The translations under genes and the position numbers were made by a program. Shown piece after piece: positions 50,717 through 62,389 of a DNA stretch of 64,000 nt. The notes under the pieces are model-generated. The model was not told where the DNA came from, did no database searches, and saw only the letters and a list, made by a program, of their open reading frames with translations. The stretch comes from DASVXQ01 sp040414855. Lineage in GTDB: Bacteria > Actinomycetota > CALGFH01. The first letter of the stretch is position 1; each line of letters begins with the position of its first letter. Location of the stretch: NCBI GenBank assembly GCA_040414855.1, contig JBEDUQ010000081.1, positions 1 to 64,000 on the forward strand, written 5' to 3'.

Positions 50717-51676
50717 ATGGCCAGAGTTCTGGTGACCCGCCAGCTTCCCAGCGGAGGGCTGGACCCACTCGAAGGGCACGAGCTGGTCCAGCGGCCGGAC
50801 GACCGGCCGTTCAGCCACAAGGAGCTGGTCGCGGCGGTCGCTGACGTGAACGCGGTCGTGTGCCTGCTCACCGACCGGATCGACGCCGAGGTGATCGGCG
50901 CGGCGCCGAGGCTGGCGGTGGTCGGCAACGTCGCGGTCGGCTACGACAACGTCGACGTGGCCGCCGCGGCGGCCGCTGGCGTGGCCGTCTGCAACACCCC
51001 AGGGGTGCTGGACGAGACCACCGCCGATCTCGCCTTCGGGCTGATCCTGGCGGCGTCGCGACTGTTCGGCGAGGCCGAGCGCGACCTGCGCGGCGGCCGC
51101 TGGCACGGCTGGGGCATCAACCAGTACCTCGGCCGCGACGTTCACGGCGCCACCCTGGGGCTGGTCGGGTACGGTCGCATCGGTCGGGCGGTCGCGCGGC
51201 GCGCGGCCGGGTTCGGCATGCGGGTGCTCCACCACACCCCCACCCCGAACGGCGAGCCCGGCCACGTCGCCTCGCTCGACGAGCTGCTCGGAGCGGCGGA
51301 CGTGGTCAGCCTCCACGTCCCGCTCTCCGATGCGACCAGACACCTCATCGGCCGCCGCGAGCTGGAGCTGATGAAGCCGAGCGCCGTGCTCGTCAACACC
51401 GCCCGCGGCCCGGTCGTCGACGAGGAGGCCCTGGCCGAGGCGCTCGAGTCGGGCAGGATCTTTGCCGCCGGCATCGACGTCTACGAGCGCGAGCCCGAGG
51501 TGTCCCCCCGGCTGCTCGCCGCGCCGCGCACGGTCCTGCTCCCCCACGTCGGGAGCGGGTCGATCCAGACGCGCACCGCCATGGCCCGCACCGCCGCGGA
51601 AGGCGTTCGCGCGGTCCTCGCCGGCGAGCGCCCACCCAACCTGGTCCCTCCACCCGCCCGAGCGGAAGGTGCGTAA
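50717..51676 (+). CDS. D-isomer-specific 2-hydroxyacid dehydrogenase (glyoxylate/hydroxypyruvate reductase-like)
   Basis: A 319-residue NAD(P)-dependent enzyme. The substrate domain begins MARVLVTRQLPSGGLDPLEG. The cofactor motif is LGLVGYGRIGRAVARRAAGF. Catalytic residues are Arg in VLVNTARGPVVDEEAL, Glu in GIDVYEREPEVSPRL and His in VLLPHVGSGSIQTRTAMA, which together form the usual Arg-Glu-His set. The ATG at 50717 has GGAGC upstream. The GNVAVGYDNVDVAAAA motif fits glycerate/hydroxypyruvate or glyoxylate reductases. It could supply or recycle serine-glycine carbon close to gcvP, but no operon link is visible. Confidence 0.93.
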   Translation: MARVLVTRQLPSGGLDPLEGHELVQRPDDRPFSHKELVAAVADVNAVVCLLTDRIDAEVIGAAPRLAVVGNVAVGYDNVDVAAAAAAGVAVCNTPGVLDETTADLAFGLILAASRLFGEAERDLRGGRWHGWGINQYLGRDVHGATLGLVGYGRIGRAVARRAAGFGMRVLHHTPTPNGEPGHVASLDELLGAADVVSLHVPLSDATRHLIGRRELELMKPSAVLVNTARGPVVDEEALAEALESGRIFAAGIDVYEREPEVSPRLLAAPRTVLLPHVGSGSIQTRTAMARTAAEGVRAVLAGERPPNLVPPPARAEGA

Positions 51677-51791
51677 GCCCTGTCGACTGGCGCATACCAC
51701 ATCCCGCATAATGTGGGCGCAGGCGGCAAACTGAACAAGCTTGCCTAGCCGGCGATGGAGCGCATGAGCGGGCGATGGCCTGGGGGACCCA

Positions 51792-52445
51792 GTGATCGCA
51801 CCCGAGGACCTGGCGGCGCTGCGCGACGGTGTGCTGCGCTCGCACGACCAGTGCCGGAGCATGGAGCCCACGCCCCGGAGCATGCGCATGCACCATCGGC
51901 TGCGGCGGTTCCACCTGTCGTGGCTTGCGGCCCCTTGGATTGTGGTGGACATCGCGCGACTGTTCCTGCCCGCCGTTCGGGGGCGCCCCGTCCTCCCCTG
52001 GGACCAGGAGGCGGTGCGCCTGTACCGGCGGCTCAGTGGCAAGGACCCCGAGGTGGCACGCGCCGAGGTGGTGCGGATCGGTGGACAGCTCCGCGAGCTC
52101 GACGAGCGGCTCCGCGACCCGTACGGGGAACGGTCCGCCGCGCCACGCGGCGCCGACCCGGGCGAGCTGCAGGCCGCTCTGGACGCGCTGCTCGGCTACT
52201 ACCTTGCGGGGCGCCGGACCGACGACAAGCTGCTGGCGCGGGTCGAAGCGGCCTGGACCGACTACGAGGAGCTGACCGAGCAGCTACTCGAGGGTGTCAC
52301 CGAACGCGGATTGTCTCACCGTGGCCGCCGCGAGCGGAGAGTCGACGAGCAGCTCGGCGAGGAACTCCACGCGGCGGCCGACCGCTACCGCGTTGCGTGG
52401 CGGCAGTGGCTGGACCGACGAGACCCCTTGACCCTCCTACCGTGA
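51792..52445 (+). CDS. Hypothetical protein, unrecognised
   Basis: A 217-residue polar protein starting at GTG 51792. Features are an N-terminal helical region with MHHRLRRFHLSWLAAPWIVV, a hydrophobic stretch IVVDIARLFLPAV near residues 51-63 that is too short for a confident membrane anchor, and long charged helices towards the C-terminus (DEQLGEELHAAADRYRVAWR). No motif or family is recognised. Arg and Glu are abundant, which suggests coiled-coil or RNA-binding behaviour. It converges with gcvP, ending ten bases away. The upstream sequence gives only GGGGGA as a ribosome site. Confidence 0.6.
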   Translation: MIAPEDLAALRDGVLRSHDQCRSMEPTPRSMRMHHRLRRFHLSWLAAPWIVVDIARLFLPAVRGRPVLPWDQEAVRLYRRLSGKDPEVARAEVVRIGGQLRELDERLRDPYGERSAAPRGADPGELQAALDALLGYYLAGRRTDDKLLARVEAAWTDYEELTEQLLEGVTERGLSHRGRRERRVDEQLGEELHAAADRYRVAWRQWLDRRDPLTLLP

Positions 52446-52455
52446 TGCCAGTCCC

Positions 52456-55371
<2,916 letters not shown>

Positions 55372-55418
55372 GGTGGAGGCTCCTCGGCTCCGCGCACATG
55401 GGCGCGCTTGGTCAGCCT

Positions 55419-55619
55419 CCCCCTCTGTCGCCGGGACCTGAGAGCTTCACCGCTGTCCGTGGGGACCTCGGCTTGCACCTTCGGTGAGGCGGCACCCACT
55501 GCATCCGCCTGCTTTCCAGAGTTGCCTCGCCCGGGCGGTCGCCTGTGCCTGAGAGGTTCCGGGGAGCGTTGCCCCTTCGGCGCCCCGCGCTGGCCGCGTG
55601 GGGGCTCTCCCGCCTGGGG
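55419..55619 (-). ncRNA. Tandem glycine riboswitch upstream of gcvP
   Basis: Two consecutive aptamers are readable on the minus strand. Aptamer I (about 55619-55511) has GGCGGGAGAGCC, CGCCGAAGGGGCAA, CTCTCAGGCACAGGCGACCG and CTCTGGAAAGC. Aptamer II (about 55504-55419) has CACCGAAGGTGCAAGC, GAAGCTCTCAGGT and GGCGACAGAGGGGGA. The paired GAAGG/CTCTCAGG elements and the short linker are those of the classical cooperative glycine riboswitch. It lies 47 bases before the gcvP start. By established mechanism, glycine binding turns on the glycine-cleavage genes; whether this one acts on termination or initiation cannot be seen. Confidence 0.95.
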
Positions 55620-55633
55620 TCCACAGCGAGGCC

Positions 55634-55663
55634 ACGGTAGTGCCGAGTCCCCGAACTGGTCAA
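55634..55663 (-). promoter_or_regulatory. Promoter of the gcvP-riboswitch transcript
   Basis: On the minus strand TTGACC (55658-55663) is followed after 18 bases by TACCGT (55634-55639), and transcription should start near 55627, just upstream of the first aptamer. The remaining 65 bases up to the endonuclease III stop hold nothing else recognisable. Confidence 0.7.
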
Positions 55664-55728
55664 GACGACGCCGGGGCCGGTCCTGGCGGCATTGAAACAC
55701 CCCAGCTTGTCCGGTTTTGTAGCGATCT

Positions 55729-56493
55729 CTAACGGCTGCTGCCGAAGTCGCAGAGGTCGCGCAGGACGCAGGTGCCGCAGGCGGGGCGCTGCGCCTTGCA
55801 GACCGTGCGGCCGTGGGCGATCAGCGCCACGTGGAGGTCGTAGCGGATCTCAGGCGGCACGAGAGGGCCGAGGACCTGGTGGGCGCGCTCGGCGGTCGCG
55901 CCCGGCGGGATCCAGCCGAGCCGGGCGGTGATGCGGTGGACGTGGGTGTCGATCGGGAACGCCGCCCTTCCCATCGAGAAGACCAGCACGCACGCCGCGG
56001 TCTTGGGACCGACTCCCGGCAGCGAGGTCAGGTACTCCTCGACCTCCTGGTCGCCGAGCGTGTCGAGGCGGCCGAGGTCGATGCGCCCCTCGCGCTCCTC
56101 GATGGTTGCCAGGATCCGCTGGATCCGCACGGCCTTCTGGTCGGCGATGCCGCCGGCGCGGATGGCGTCCGCGACCTCGGTGGGCGGCGCGTCCGCGACC
56201 TCCTCCCAGGTCGGGAAGCGCCGCTTCAGGTTCGCGAACGCCCGGCCCGAGTTGACGTCGGAGGTGTGCTGCGACAGCACGGTGGCGACCACCTCGTCGA
56301 TCGGTGGCAGCACCGGCTTGGGCTCGAACGGGCCCTGCTGCCGCCGCAGCCGCCGCCACACCGCCCGGATACGCCGGACGCTCGGCGGGGGGAAGGCCGC
56401 GTGGAGCCCGGGCGCGGCCGCACGGCCCGGCACGACCTCTCCGCCCGGCGAGGCGGCCAGGTTGCGGCGCGGGGCGGCGGGCGCCGTGCTCAC
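55729..56493 (-). CDS. nth: Endonuclease III-like DNA glycosylase
   Basis: A 254-residue base-excision repair enzyme. The N-terminus (about 1-50) is a Pro/Ala/Arg-rich extension before the HhH-GPD core. Helix-hairpin-helix LPGVGPKTAACVLVF carries the catalytic Lys, and the catalytic Asp is in FPIDTHVHRITARLGW. A [4Fe-4S] loop is formed by Cys in CKAQRPACGTCVLRDLC (C-x6-C-x2-C-x5-C) near the C-terminus. The GTG start at 56493 overlaps the stop of the upstream kinase gene (GTGA). The extended basic N-terminus is unlike the shorter E. coli form. The exact substrate (oxidised pyrimidine or related) is inferred from the family. Confidence 0.93.
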   Translation of the reverse strand: MSTAPAAPRRNLAASPGGEVVPGRAAAPGLHAAFPPPSVRRIRAVWRRLRRQQGPFEPKPVLPPIDEVVATVLSQHTSDVNSGRAFANLKRRFPTWEEVADAPPTEVADAIRAGGIADQKAVRIQRILATIEEREGRIDLGRLDTLGDQEVEEYLTSLPGVGPKTAACVLVFSMGRAAFPIDTHVHRITARLGWIPPGATAERAHQVLGPLVPPEIRYDLHVALIAHGRTVCKAQRPACGTCVLRDLCDFGSSR

Positions 56494-57542
56494 CGGCTCG
56501 CCCCGACCGGACGGTGGAAGCCGGCGATCAGACCGTCGACCGCGGAGCCGGCGCCGCTGCGGACGCGCTCGTGGACGCCAGGCGGCACCGGCCGGCCCGT
56601 CAGCGCCCGCAGGGCGAGCACGGCCGCGCCGGCGGCGCCCTCGGTGGCGACCGCGGGCGGGCGGCCGAAGCGGTCGCGCAATCCCGCGCGCACCGCCGCC
56701 GACAGCGGGCCCGGGGCCAGCAGGACCCCGCCGGCGAGCACGATGCCGTTGACCGCATCGGGCTCCGCGCGCACGGCGGCCTCGGCCGTCGAGATCAGCA
56801 GCGCGGCGCCGCGCTCGACGATCTCGGCCGCGACCCCGTCGCCGCCGAGCGCCGCGGTGGTCACCAGCGGGGCGAGCTGCGCGAGCGCCACCGGCGGCCG
56901 CGAGTAGACGACCTCCTTGAGCTGCCGGACGACCGCGCGCCGGTCGTCGGCGGCGACCGCGGCCGGCGAGCCCACCTCCAGGAACCGCAGCACCGACTCG
57001 GTCAGGGCCGTGGGCCGCCCGCGGCCGTCGATGTGGGCCAGGCACGCCCGCAGCGACTCGCGCCCGAGCCAGAAGCCCGAGCCGTCGTCGCCGAGCAGCC
57101 AGCCGTTGCCGTCGACGAACCGGATGACCCGGGCGCCGCGGATCGTCGCCGCCGCCGCTCCTGTTCCAGACACCAAAACCACGCCGTCCTCGGCCGGGGT
57201 GCCGGCGGCGAACGCCGCCTCCAGGTCGGAGACCACCTGGAACGGGCAGCACAGGCCGGTGGCGCGCCAGACGTCCCTGACCGCGGCAACCACCTCCGCC
57301 ATGCACGGCCCGGCGCCGGCGACGCCCAGCACGGCCTGCGAGATCGCCCGCCTGTCCATGCCAAGCAGCGCCGCTTCGAGGGCGGACATGAGGCTGCGCA
57401 CGGTCGCGCCGAGCCCGCACGAGGTCGGGTTCCCGCCCCCGGCGCCCGCGAACGCGACGCGGGCGCCCTCCGCGCTGGCGATCAGCACCCTGGTATGCGA
57501 TCCGCCCGCGTCGACACCGATGACGAGCTGCTCCGGTTTCAC
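56490..57542 (-). CDS. BadF/BadG/BcrA/BcrD-type ATPase, N-acetylglucosamine kinase-like
   Basis: A 350-residue sugar-kinase-like ASKHA protein. Phosphate-1 motif is QLVIGVDAGGSHTRVLIAS at the N-terminus, phosphate-2 VLVSGTGAAAATI, and FVDGNGWLLGDDGSGFWLG resembles the GlcNAc-kinase clade (GGWGxLLGDEGSGxWxG). The adenosine motif is IVLAGGVLLAPGPLSAAV. Such enzymes phosphorylate N-acetylglucosamine or related sugars in cell-wall recycling; the exact sugar is inferred. The GTG at 57542 is the preferred start, with an in-frame ATG at 57584 as alternative. It is coupled to the endonuclease gene through a GTGA overlap, and divergent from kynureninase. Confidence 0.88.
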   Translation of the reverse strand: MKPEQLVIGVDAGGSHTRVLIASAEGARVAFAGAGGGNPTSCGLGATVRSLMSALEAALLGMDRRAISQAVLGVAGAGPCMAEVVAAVRDVWRATGLCCPFQVVSDLEAAFAAGTPAEDGVVLVSGTGAAAATIRGARVIRFVDGNGWLLGDDGSGFWLGRESLRACLAHIDGRGRPTALTESVLRFLEVGSPAAVAADDRRAVVRQLKEVVYSRPPVALAQLAPLVTTAALGGDGVAAEIVERGAALLISTAEAAVRAEPDAVNGIVLAGGVLLAPGPLSAAVRAGLRDRFGRPPAVATEGAAGAAVLALRALTGRPVPPGVHERVRSGAGSAVDGLIAGFHRPVGASR

Positions 57543-57623
57543 GGAGTGGAAGACTAGCAGCGGGGCATGGGACAAAAGCAACATGGCGGCACCCGCCGCC
57601 CCGCATCGTGGTATTGATGGGAA

Positions 57624-58901
57624 ATGGCCAGGACCGAAGGCGCCGTCACCGATCGCGCGGCCGCCGAGCGCCTCGACCGCGAGGACCCGCTGGCGCGCCT
57701 GCGGGACGAGTTCGTGATCGACGACCCGGACCTCATCTACTTGGACGGCAACTCGCTCGGCCGGCTGCCCAAGCGCTCGGTGGAGCGGCTGCGGACGGTG
57801 GTCTCCGAGGAGTGGGGCCGCGGCCTGATCCGCTCCTGGAACGAGCACTGGATGGACCTGCCCGCCCGCGCCGGCGACCGCATCGGTGAGCACCTGGTCG
57901 GCGCCGCGCCAGGCCAGGTGATCGTGTCCGACTCCACCAGCGTCAACCTCCACAAGCTGGCGGCGGCGGCGCTCGACGCCCGGCCCGGCAGGGACGTGAT
58001 CGTCTCCGACCGCAACAACTTCCCCTCAGACCGCTACGTGCTGGAGGGCCTGGCGTCCGCGCGCGGGCTGGAGCTGCGGCTGGTCGAGTTCGACGAGCTG
58101 CTGGGCCCGACCGCCGAGGACGTCGCGGACGCGATCGACCAGCGCACCGCGCTGCTGAGCCTCTCGCACGTCGACTACCGCTCCGGCGCGCTCGCCGACA
58201 TGGCCGCGATCAACCAGGTCGCGCGGCGGGCGGGCGCGCTGACCCTCTGGGACCTGTGCCACGCGGTCGGCGCGGTGCCGGTGGAGCTGGACGCCAGCGC
58301 CGCCGACCTGGCCGTCGGCTGTACCTACAAGTACCTGAACGCCGGGCCGGGCGCGCCGGCCTTCCTGTACGTGCGGCGCGAGCACCAGGCGAGCCTGCGC
58401 CAGCCGATCTGGGGCTGGTACGGGCAGCGCGACCAGTTCGCGATGGCGCAGGGCTACGACCCTCCGGAGGACGTGTCGCGGTTCCTGGTCGGCACCCCGT
58501 TCATACCGGGGGTCGCGCTGGTCGACGAGGGCGCCGCCCTGCTCGGCGAGGCCGGTATCGACCGCCTGCGCGCCAAGGGCGTCGCCCTGACCGAGCTGGT
58601 GATCGAGCTGCACGACCGCTGGCTCGCGCCGCTCGGCTTCACGCTCGCGAGCCCGAGGGACCCGGCGGTCCGCGGCTCGCACGTCTCGCTCGCGCACCAG
58701 GACGGCTACCGGATCTGCCAGGCGCTGATCTCCAAGGCGAACGTGATCCCGGACTTCCGCCCGCCGGACCGCATCCGGCTCGGTCCGGCGCCGGCGAGCA
58801 CGCGGTTCGTCGACGTCTGGGACGCCATGGAGCGGCTGCGCGGCGTGGTCGCGGACGGCCTGTACCAGGACGTCGACCCGGTCCGCACCAGGGTCACCTA
58901 G
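57624..58901 (+). CDS. kynU: Kynureninase
   Basis: A 425-residue PLP enzyme that cleaves kynurenine or 3-hydroxykynurenine to anthranilate or 3-hydroxyanthranilate and alanine. Landmarks are LIYLDGNSLGRLPKRSVERL, EEWGRGLIRSWNEHWMDLP, LSLSHVDYRSGALADMAAIN, LWDLCHAVGAVPVELDA and the PLP Lys236 in VGCTYKYLNAGPGAPAFLYV. Late motifs are QPIWGWYGQRDQFAM and RFLVGTPFIPG. Length is normal. The ATG at 57624 lies six bases after TATTGA, again the short leaderless-like spacing. No other kynurenine-pathway gene is adjacent. A short direct repeat lies at its 3' end. Confidence 0.96.
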   Translation: MARTEGAVTDRAAAERLDREDPLARLRDEFVIDDPDLIYLDGNSLGRLPKRSVERLRTVVSEEWGRGLIRSWNEHWMDLPARAGDRIGEHLVGAAPGQVIVSDSTSVNLHKLAAAALDARPGRDVIVSDRNNFPSDRYVLEGLASARGLELRLVEFDELLGPTAEDVADAIDQRTALLSLSHVDYRSGALADMAAINQVARRAGALTLWDLCHAVGAVPVELDASAADLAVGCTYKYLNAGPGAPAFLYVRREHQASLRQPIWGWYGQRDQFAMAQGYDPPEDVSRFLVGTPFIPGVALVDEGAALLGEAGIDRLRAKGVALTELVIELHDRWLAPLGFTLASPRDPAVRGSHVSLAHQDGYRICQALISKANVIPDFRPPDRIRLGPAPASTRFVDVWDAMERLRGVVADGLYQDVDPVRTRVT

Positions 58902-58946
58902 CCTCCGGCGCACGGCGCCTCACTTAGCCTTCGGCCCACGGCGACG
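58895..58946. repeat. 26-bp imperfect direct repeat at the kynU 3' end
   Basis: Units 58895-58920 and 58921-58946 share about 21 of 26 bases; both contain TAGCC..CGGC.CACGGCG. The first copy includes the kynU stop codon. It lies between two convergent genes (kynU and the fourth response regulator). Confidence 0.7.
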
Positions 58947-58948
58947 GC

Positions 58949-59596
58949 TCAGCTCTCCGGCGGATCGTCGGGCGAATCCGCGATGCCGTGGCTCTGCGCC
59001 CACATCGCCGCCTGGGTCCGGTCGCTCACGCCGAGGTGGCGGAACACGTTGGTGAGATGGCTCTTGACCGTCTTCTCGCTGATCCCGAGGCGCCGGGCGA
59101 TCTGCTTGTTGGCCATGCCGGCGCCCACCAGCACCAGCACCTCACGCTCGCGCGACGACAGCTCGGCCACGCGGGTGCCCTCGGTCCTGGCCAGCAGCAG
59201 CGCCCGCGCGGCCTTGGGGTCCAGCGGCGATTCGCCGCGCGCGGCGGCGCGAACGCCGCGAAGGATCTCTTCGGGCTCGGCGTCCTTGAGCAGGTAGCCG
59301 ACGGCGCCGGCGTCGACCGCCTCGAGGATCGGGTCCGGACTGGAGTGGAAGGTCAGCATGACGATCCGGATCTCCGGGCGGGCCTCGAGGATGCGCCGGG
59401 TCGCCTCGATGCCGTCCACGCCCGGCATCGACAGGTCCATCAGCACCACGTCGAGATCGGTGCCGAGCGCCACCTCGATCGCGTCCAGCCCGTTGGTGAC
59501 CGAGTCGACGACCTCGATGTCGTCGCACCCTTCCAGCAGTTGGCCGAGCCCGACCCGCACGATGGCATGGTCGTCCGCCACCAGGACACGGATCAT
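58949..59596 (-). CDS. NarL-type response regulator (LuxR HTH)
   Basis: A 215-residue regulator. The receiver has VLVADDHAIVRVGLGQLLEG, phosphoacceptor Asp54 in VVLMDLSMPGVDG, MLTFHSSPDPIL and YLLKDAEPEEIL. The helix-turn-helix (about 150-205) has LSSREREVLVLVGAGMANKQ and ISEKTVKSHLTNVFRHLGV. The ATG at 59596 overlaps the kinase stop (ATGA). It pairs with the kinase at 59593-60933. Convergent with kynU. Confidence 0.96.
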   Translation of the reverse strand: MIRVLVADDHAIVRVGLGQLLEGCDDIEVVDSVTNGLDAIEVALGTDLDVVLMDLSMPGVDGIEATRRILEARPEIRIVMLTFHSSPDPILEAVDAGAVGYLLKDAEPEEILRGVRAAARGESPLDPKAARALLLARTEGTRVAELSSREREVLVLVGAGMANKQIARRLGISEKTVKSHLTNVFRHLGVSDRTQAAMWAQSHGIADSPDDPPES

Positions 59597-60933
59597 GCCG
59601 GCCGCGCGGGAAGCGGCGCCACCAGGCGGAGCCGGGTGCCGCGGCCGGGCTCCGACTCGACGTCGACCCTGCCCCCGCGGGCGGCGGCGAGGTCGCCGAT
59701 CAGCCGCAGGCCCATGTGCCCCTCGGCGCTCCGGCGCTCCCTGACAGCCGCCGAGAACCCGGCCCCGTCGTCGGACACCTCGAGGACCACCCGGTCGGCG
59801 TCCATGGTCACCTTCACCGAGACCGAGCTGGCCCCGGCGTGCTGGACCACGTTGCGGAGGCCCTCCTGGGCGGCGCGGAACAGCATGACCTCCACGTCGG
59901 GCGCGAGGTCGTCGACGTCGGTGTCGAGGTCCACGGTCACGCCGCGGGCGGCCAGCGGCGCGACCAGGCCCGAGAGTGCGGCGTGCAGCCCGACCGAGTG
60001 GATGTTCGGCGGATGGATCTCGACCAGCAGCGAGCGGAGCTGGCGAATGCTCTGTCTGGTGTCGGCGGCGGCGTCGTTGAGGGCGGCCCCGAGCTCGCGA
60101 CTACCGTTGGTGGCCGCGCGGGTGCTCGCAGCGGCCAATTTGTAAGACAATCCGGCCAGTTGCTGGACAACGCCGTCGTGCAGATCGGCCGCGATCCGCC
60201 TGCGCTCGACCTCCGACGCCTCGATCGCGCGTTTCAGCAGCGCTTCGCGCTCGAGCTGGCGGTCGTGGAGGCGGGCGGTGAGCGAGCGGGCCAGCGGCAC
60301 CTGGATCAGCTCCAGCAGCACCAGGGCGGACAGCAGCACCGGCGCGAACGCGGTCCAGGTCCTGCGGCCGCTGGCGGCGACCGAGCTGTAGCGCTGGTAG
60401 GTCTCGATCAGCAGCGGCTGGCCGCTGGTCGAGCGCACCGGCAGGTAGACCTCCAGCAGCTTGCCGTAGTTGTGCTCGAAGCGGTTCTCCTTGCCGTCGA
60501 GGGTGCTCACCTCGGCGTAGCCGTCGCCGCTGGTGAACGCCTCGCGCTTGTCCTGGTCGAGGTCGTAGACCTCGCCGATCAGCCGGGGCTCGTCGCTGTA
60601 GAGGATCTGACCATGCTCGTTCCAGATCTTGACCCGCACCACCGGATCGAGGAGGACGTCCTTGCGGACCATCCGGTCGAGGCTGGCCATCGCCGACTCG
60701 CGCCCATTCACCAGGCCTGGGGTCAGGTACCGCTCCATGACCCCGCCGCCCACCAGGCGGGTGACCTCGCGGGCACCACGGATCGCCTCGGCTCGTCCGA
60801 TGCGGTCGAGTACAGTGGCTCCTCCGACCGCGACGACCACCAGCGCCGCCACGCCCGAGAGGATGAACTGCACCATCGAGACCGTGACGCCGCCGTCACG
60901 CCGTGAGCCGGCCCGGTTCCGCCTCAGTCGCAC
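59593..60933 (-). CDS. Membrane histidine kinase with extracytoplasmic sensor, HisKA_3 class
   Basis: A kinase of about 446 residues. Helix 1 lies near residues 20-45 (FILSGVAALVVVAVGGATVL) and helix 2 near 195-215 (TWTAFAPVLLSALVLLELIQ). Between them is an extracytoplasmic sensing domain of about 145 residues with VRVKIWNEHGQILYSDEPRL and NYGKLLEVYLPVRSTSG, a Cache/PAS-like pattern. Inside, the phosphoacceptor His is in RRRIAADLHDGVVQQLAGLS, then HATPase motifs QEGLRNVVQHAGASSV and GHMGLRLIGDLAAARGGRVD. The GTG at 60933 has GGGGGTCGGGA in front; an ATG 57 bases downstream is possible. Unlike the other three kinases, it has a real sensor domain. The upstream 206-bp gap (60934-61139) shows no gene. 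Confidence 0.93.
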   Translation of the reverse strand: MRLRRNRAGSRRDGGVTVSMVQFILSGVAALVVVAVGGATVLDRIGRAEAIRGAREVTRLVGGGVMERYLTPGLVNGRESAMASLDRMVRKDVLLDPVVRVKIWNEHGQILYSDEPRLIGEVYDLDQDKREAFTSGDGYAEVSTLDGKENRFEHNYGKLLEVYLPVRSTSGQPLLIETYQRYSSVAASGRRTWTAFAPVLLSALVLLELIQVPLARSLTARLHDRQLEREALLKRAIEASEVERRRIAADLHDGVVQQLAGLSYKLAAASTRAATNGSRELGAALNDAAADTRQSIRQLRSLLVEIHPPNIHSVGLHAALSGLVAPLAARGVTVDLDTDVDDLAPDVEVMLFRAAQEGLRNVVQHAGASSVSVKVTMDADRVVLEVSDDGAGFSAAVRERRSAEGHMGLRLIGDLAAARGGRVDVESEPGRGTRLRLVAPLPARPA

Positions 60934-61139
60934 TCCCGACCCCCAGGATTCGACTGTTGTTGCCCGTAACGTCTTCGGCCCCGGCCACACAATACGCCAA
61001 TCGTACTTCGTTGGCTTTTCCTACCCTTTGCCGTCCACAGTGGGGTCTATCGTGCGAGCGTTGCGTTCGTCACAGAGGGCAGTGACGCGCAGACCCGAAC
61101 CATCGTCGTCGAGGTCGCGATCGTCGCTCAGCGCGCCGG

Positions 61140-62240
61140 TCAAAAGGACGTAGCCGCGGTGGCGATGCAGTCCATCACCGCCCGGAAGCTGCCGCCGTTG
61201 GCGAGGGCGCGGCGCTGGCGGGTGGCGCCGTTGCCGTCGGTGAGCACCCGCCGGACCAGCTCGCGGACCTCCTCCCAGTCGCCCTCCTCCTCGAGCGCCG
61301 GGCGCAGGTAGTCGAGCAGCCGCGCGGCCACCTCGGCCACCGGCGCCAGCTCGCCGCTGCTCGGCTCGACCAGCCGCCCCTCCAGGCCGAAGCGGGCGGC
61401 GTGCCATTTGGCGGCGCTGATCATCGGGTCGGGCGGCAGAACGGGCTCCTGGTCGCGCCACGCCTCCTCGCAGCAGACGCGGGCCAGGGCCCGGCAGAGC
61501 CCGGCGATCATCACCACGTCGTCGACGCCGGTGCAGGCGTCGGCGATGCGGAACTCCAGGGTCGGGTAGCGCTCCGAGGGCCGCACGTCCCAGTAGACCT
61601 TGGTGGCGTCGCGGATGATCCCGGCGCAGACCAGCCCGGAGACCAGCGCCTCGTAGGCGGCGCGGTCGGCGAGCGCCGGCGGCATCCCCGCGGACGGCCA
61701 GCGCCGCCACACCTGGGCGCGGTAGCTCGCGTAGCCGGTGTCGACGCCGACCCAGAACGGCGAGTTGGCGCCCAGCGCCAGGATGGTCGGCAGCCAGGCC
61801 CGCACCCGGTTCATGGTCTGGACCACCGCCTCGGGGTCGGGGATGCCGACGTGGACGTGCAGGCCGAACAGCACCTGCTCGCGCGCGACCTGCTGATAGT
61901 CCGCGAGCAGCCGCTGGTAGCGCGGCTTGCGGGTGACCAGCTGGCTGCGCCAGTCGGAGAACGGGTGGGTCCCGGCGGTGCCGATGCCGACGCCGACGCG
62001 ACCGGCCGAGGCGACCAGCGCCCGCCGCACCCTGGCGAGCTCGCGGCGCGCGTGGGCCAGGGTGTCGCAGATGCCGGTGACCGCCTCGATCTGCGCCTGG
62101 TACAGCTCGGGCTGGGCCCCCTCGCCGAGCTGCTCCCTCGCGACCGGCAGCAGCCGCTCGACCTCCGAGCACAGCTCGCCGCTGCCCGGGTCCAGGATCT
62201 GATGCTCCTCCTCGATGCCGAACTCGAAGGCGCGCGCCAT
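61140..62240 (-). CDS. Glutamate-cysteine ligase, YbdK family
   Basis: A 366-residue carboxylate-amine ligase. Landmarks are FEFGIEEEHQILDPGSGELC at the N-terminus with the Glu-rich metal/ATP segment, GVGIGTAGTHPFSDWRSQLV, FGLHVHVGIPDPEAVVQTMN with the conserved His-x-His, and VRPSERYPTLEFRIADACTG. These are the YbdK (GCS2) features. Such enzymes ligate glutamate and cysteine or act on related substrates; in Actinomycetota they are common where mycothiol or ergothioneine is made, so a thiol-metabolism role is likely. The ATG at 62240 has GAGGAGG upstream; upstream in-frame sequence is Arg-rich and not used. Confidence 0.93.
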   Translation of the reverse strand: MARAFEFGIEEEHQILDPGSGELCSEVERLLPVAREQLGEGAQPELYQAQIEAVTGICDTLAHARRELARVRRALVASAGRVGVGIGTAGTHPFSDWRSQLVTRKPRYQRLLADYQQVAREQVLFGLHVHVGIPDPEAVVQTMNRVRAWLPTILALGANSPFWVGVDTGYASYRAQVWRRWPSAGMPPALADRAAYEALVSGLVCAGIIRDATKVYWDVRPSERYPTLEFRIADACTGVDDVVMIAGLCRALARVCCEEAWRDQEPVLPPDPMISAAKWHAARFGLEGRLVEPSSGELAPVAEVAARLLDYLRPALEEEGDWEEVRELVRRVLTDGNGATRQRRALANGGSFRAVMDCIATAATSF

Positions 62241-62389
62241 CCCCAGCCTCCTCGCGCGTCCGTACGGGCGTCGGGCGGAGGGACCGAGCAACGCGCTCGC
62301 CATGTACGGCCCGGAAACGGTATCCCGTTCTATGTTACAAACCGGGCGATACCGTCACCACCGCGAAAGCGCTTGTTCCCGCCTCGCGG

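Noticed and set aside
57624..58901. A kynurenine-pathway operon
   Set aside because: Only kynU is present; no dioxygenase, formamidase or hydroxylase lies nearby.
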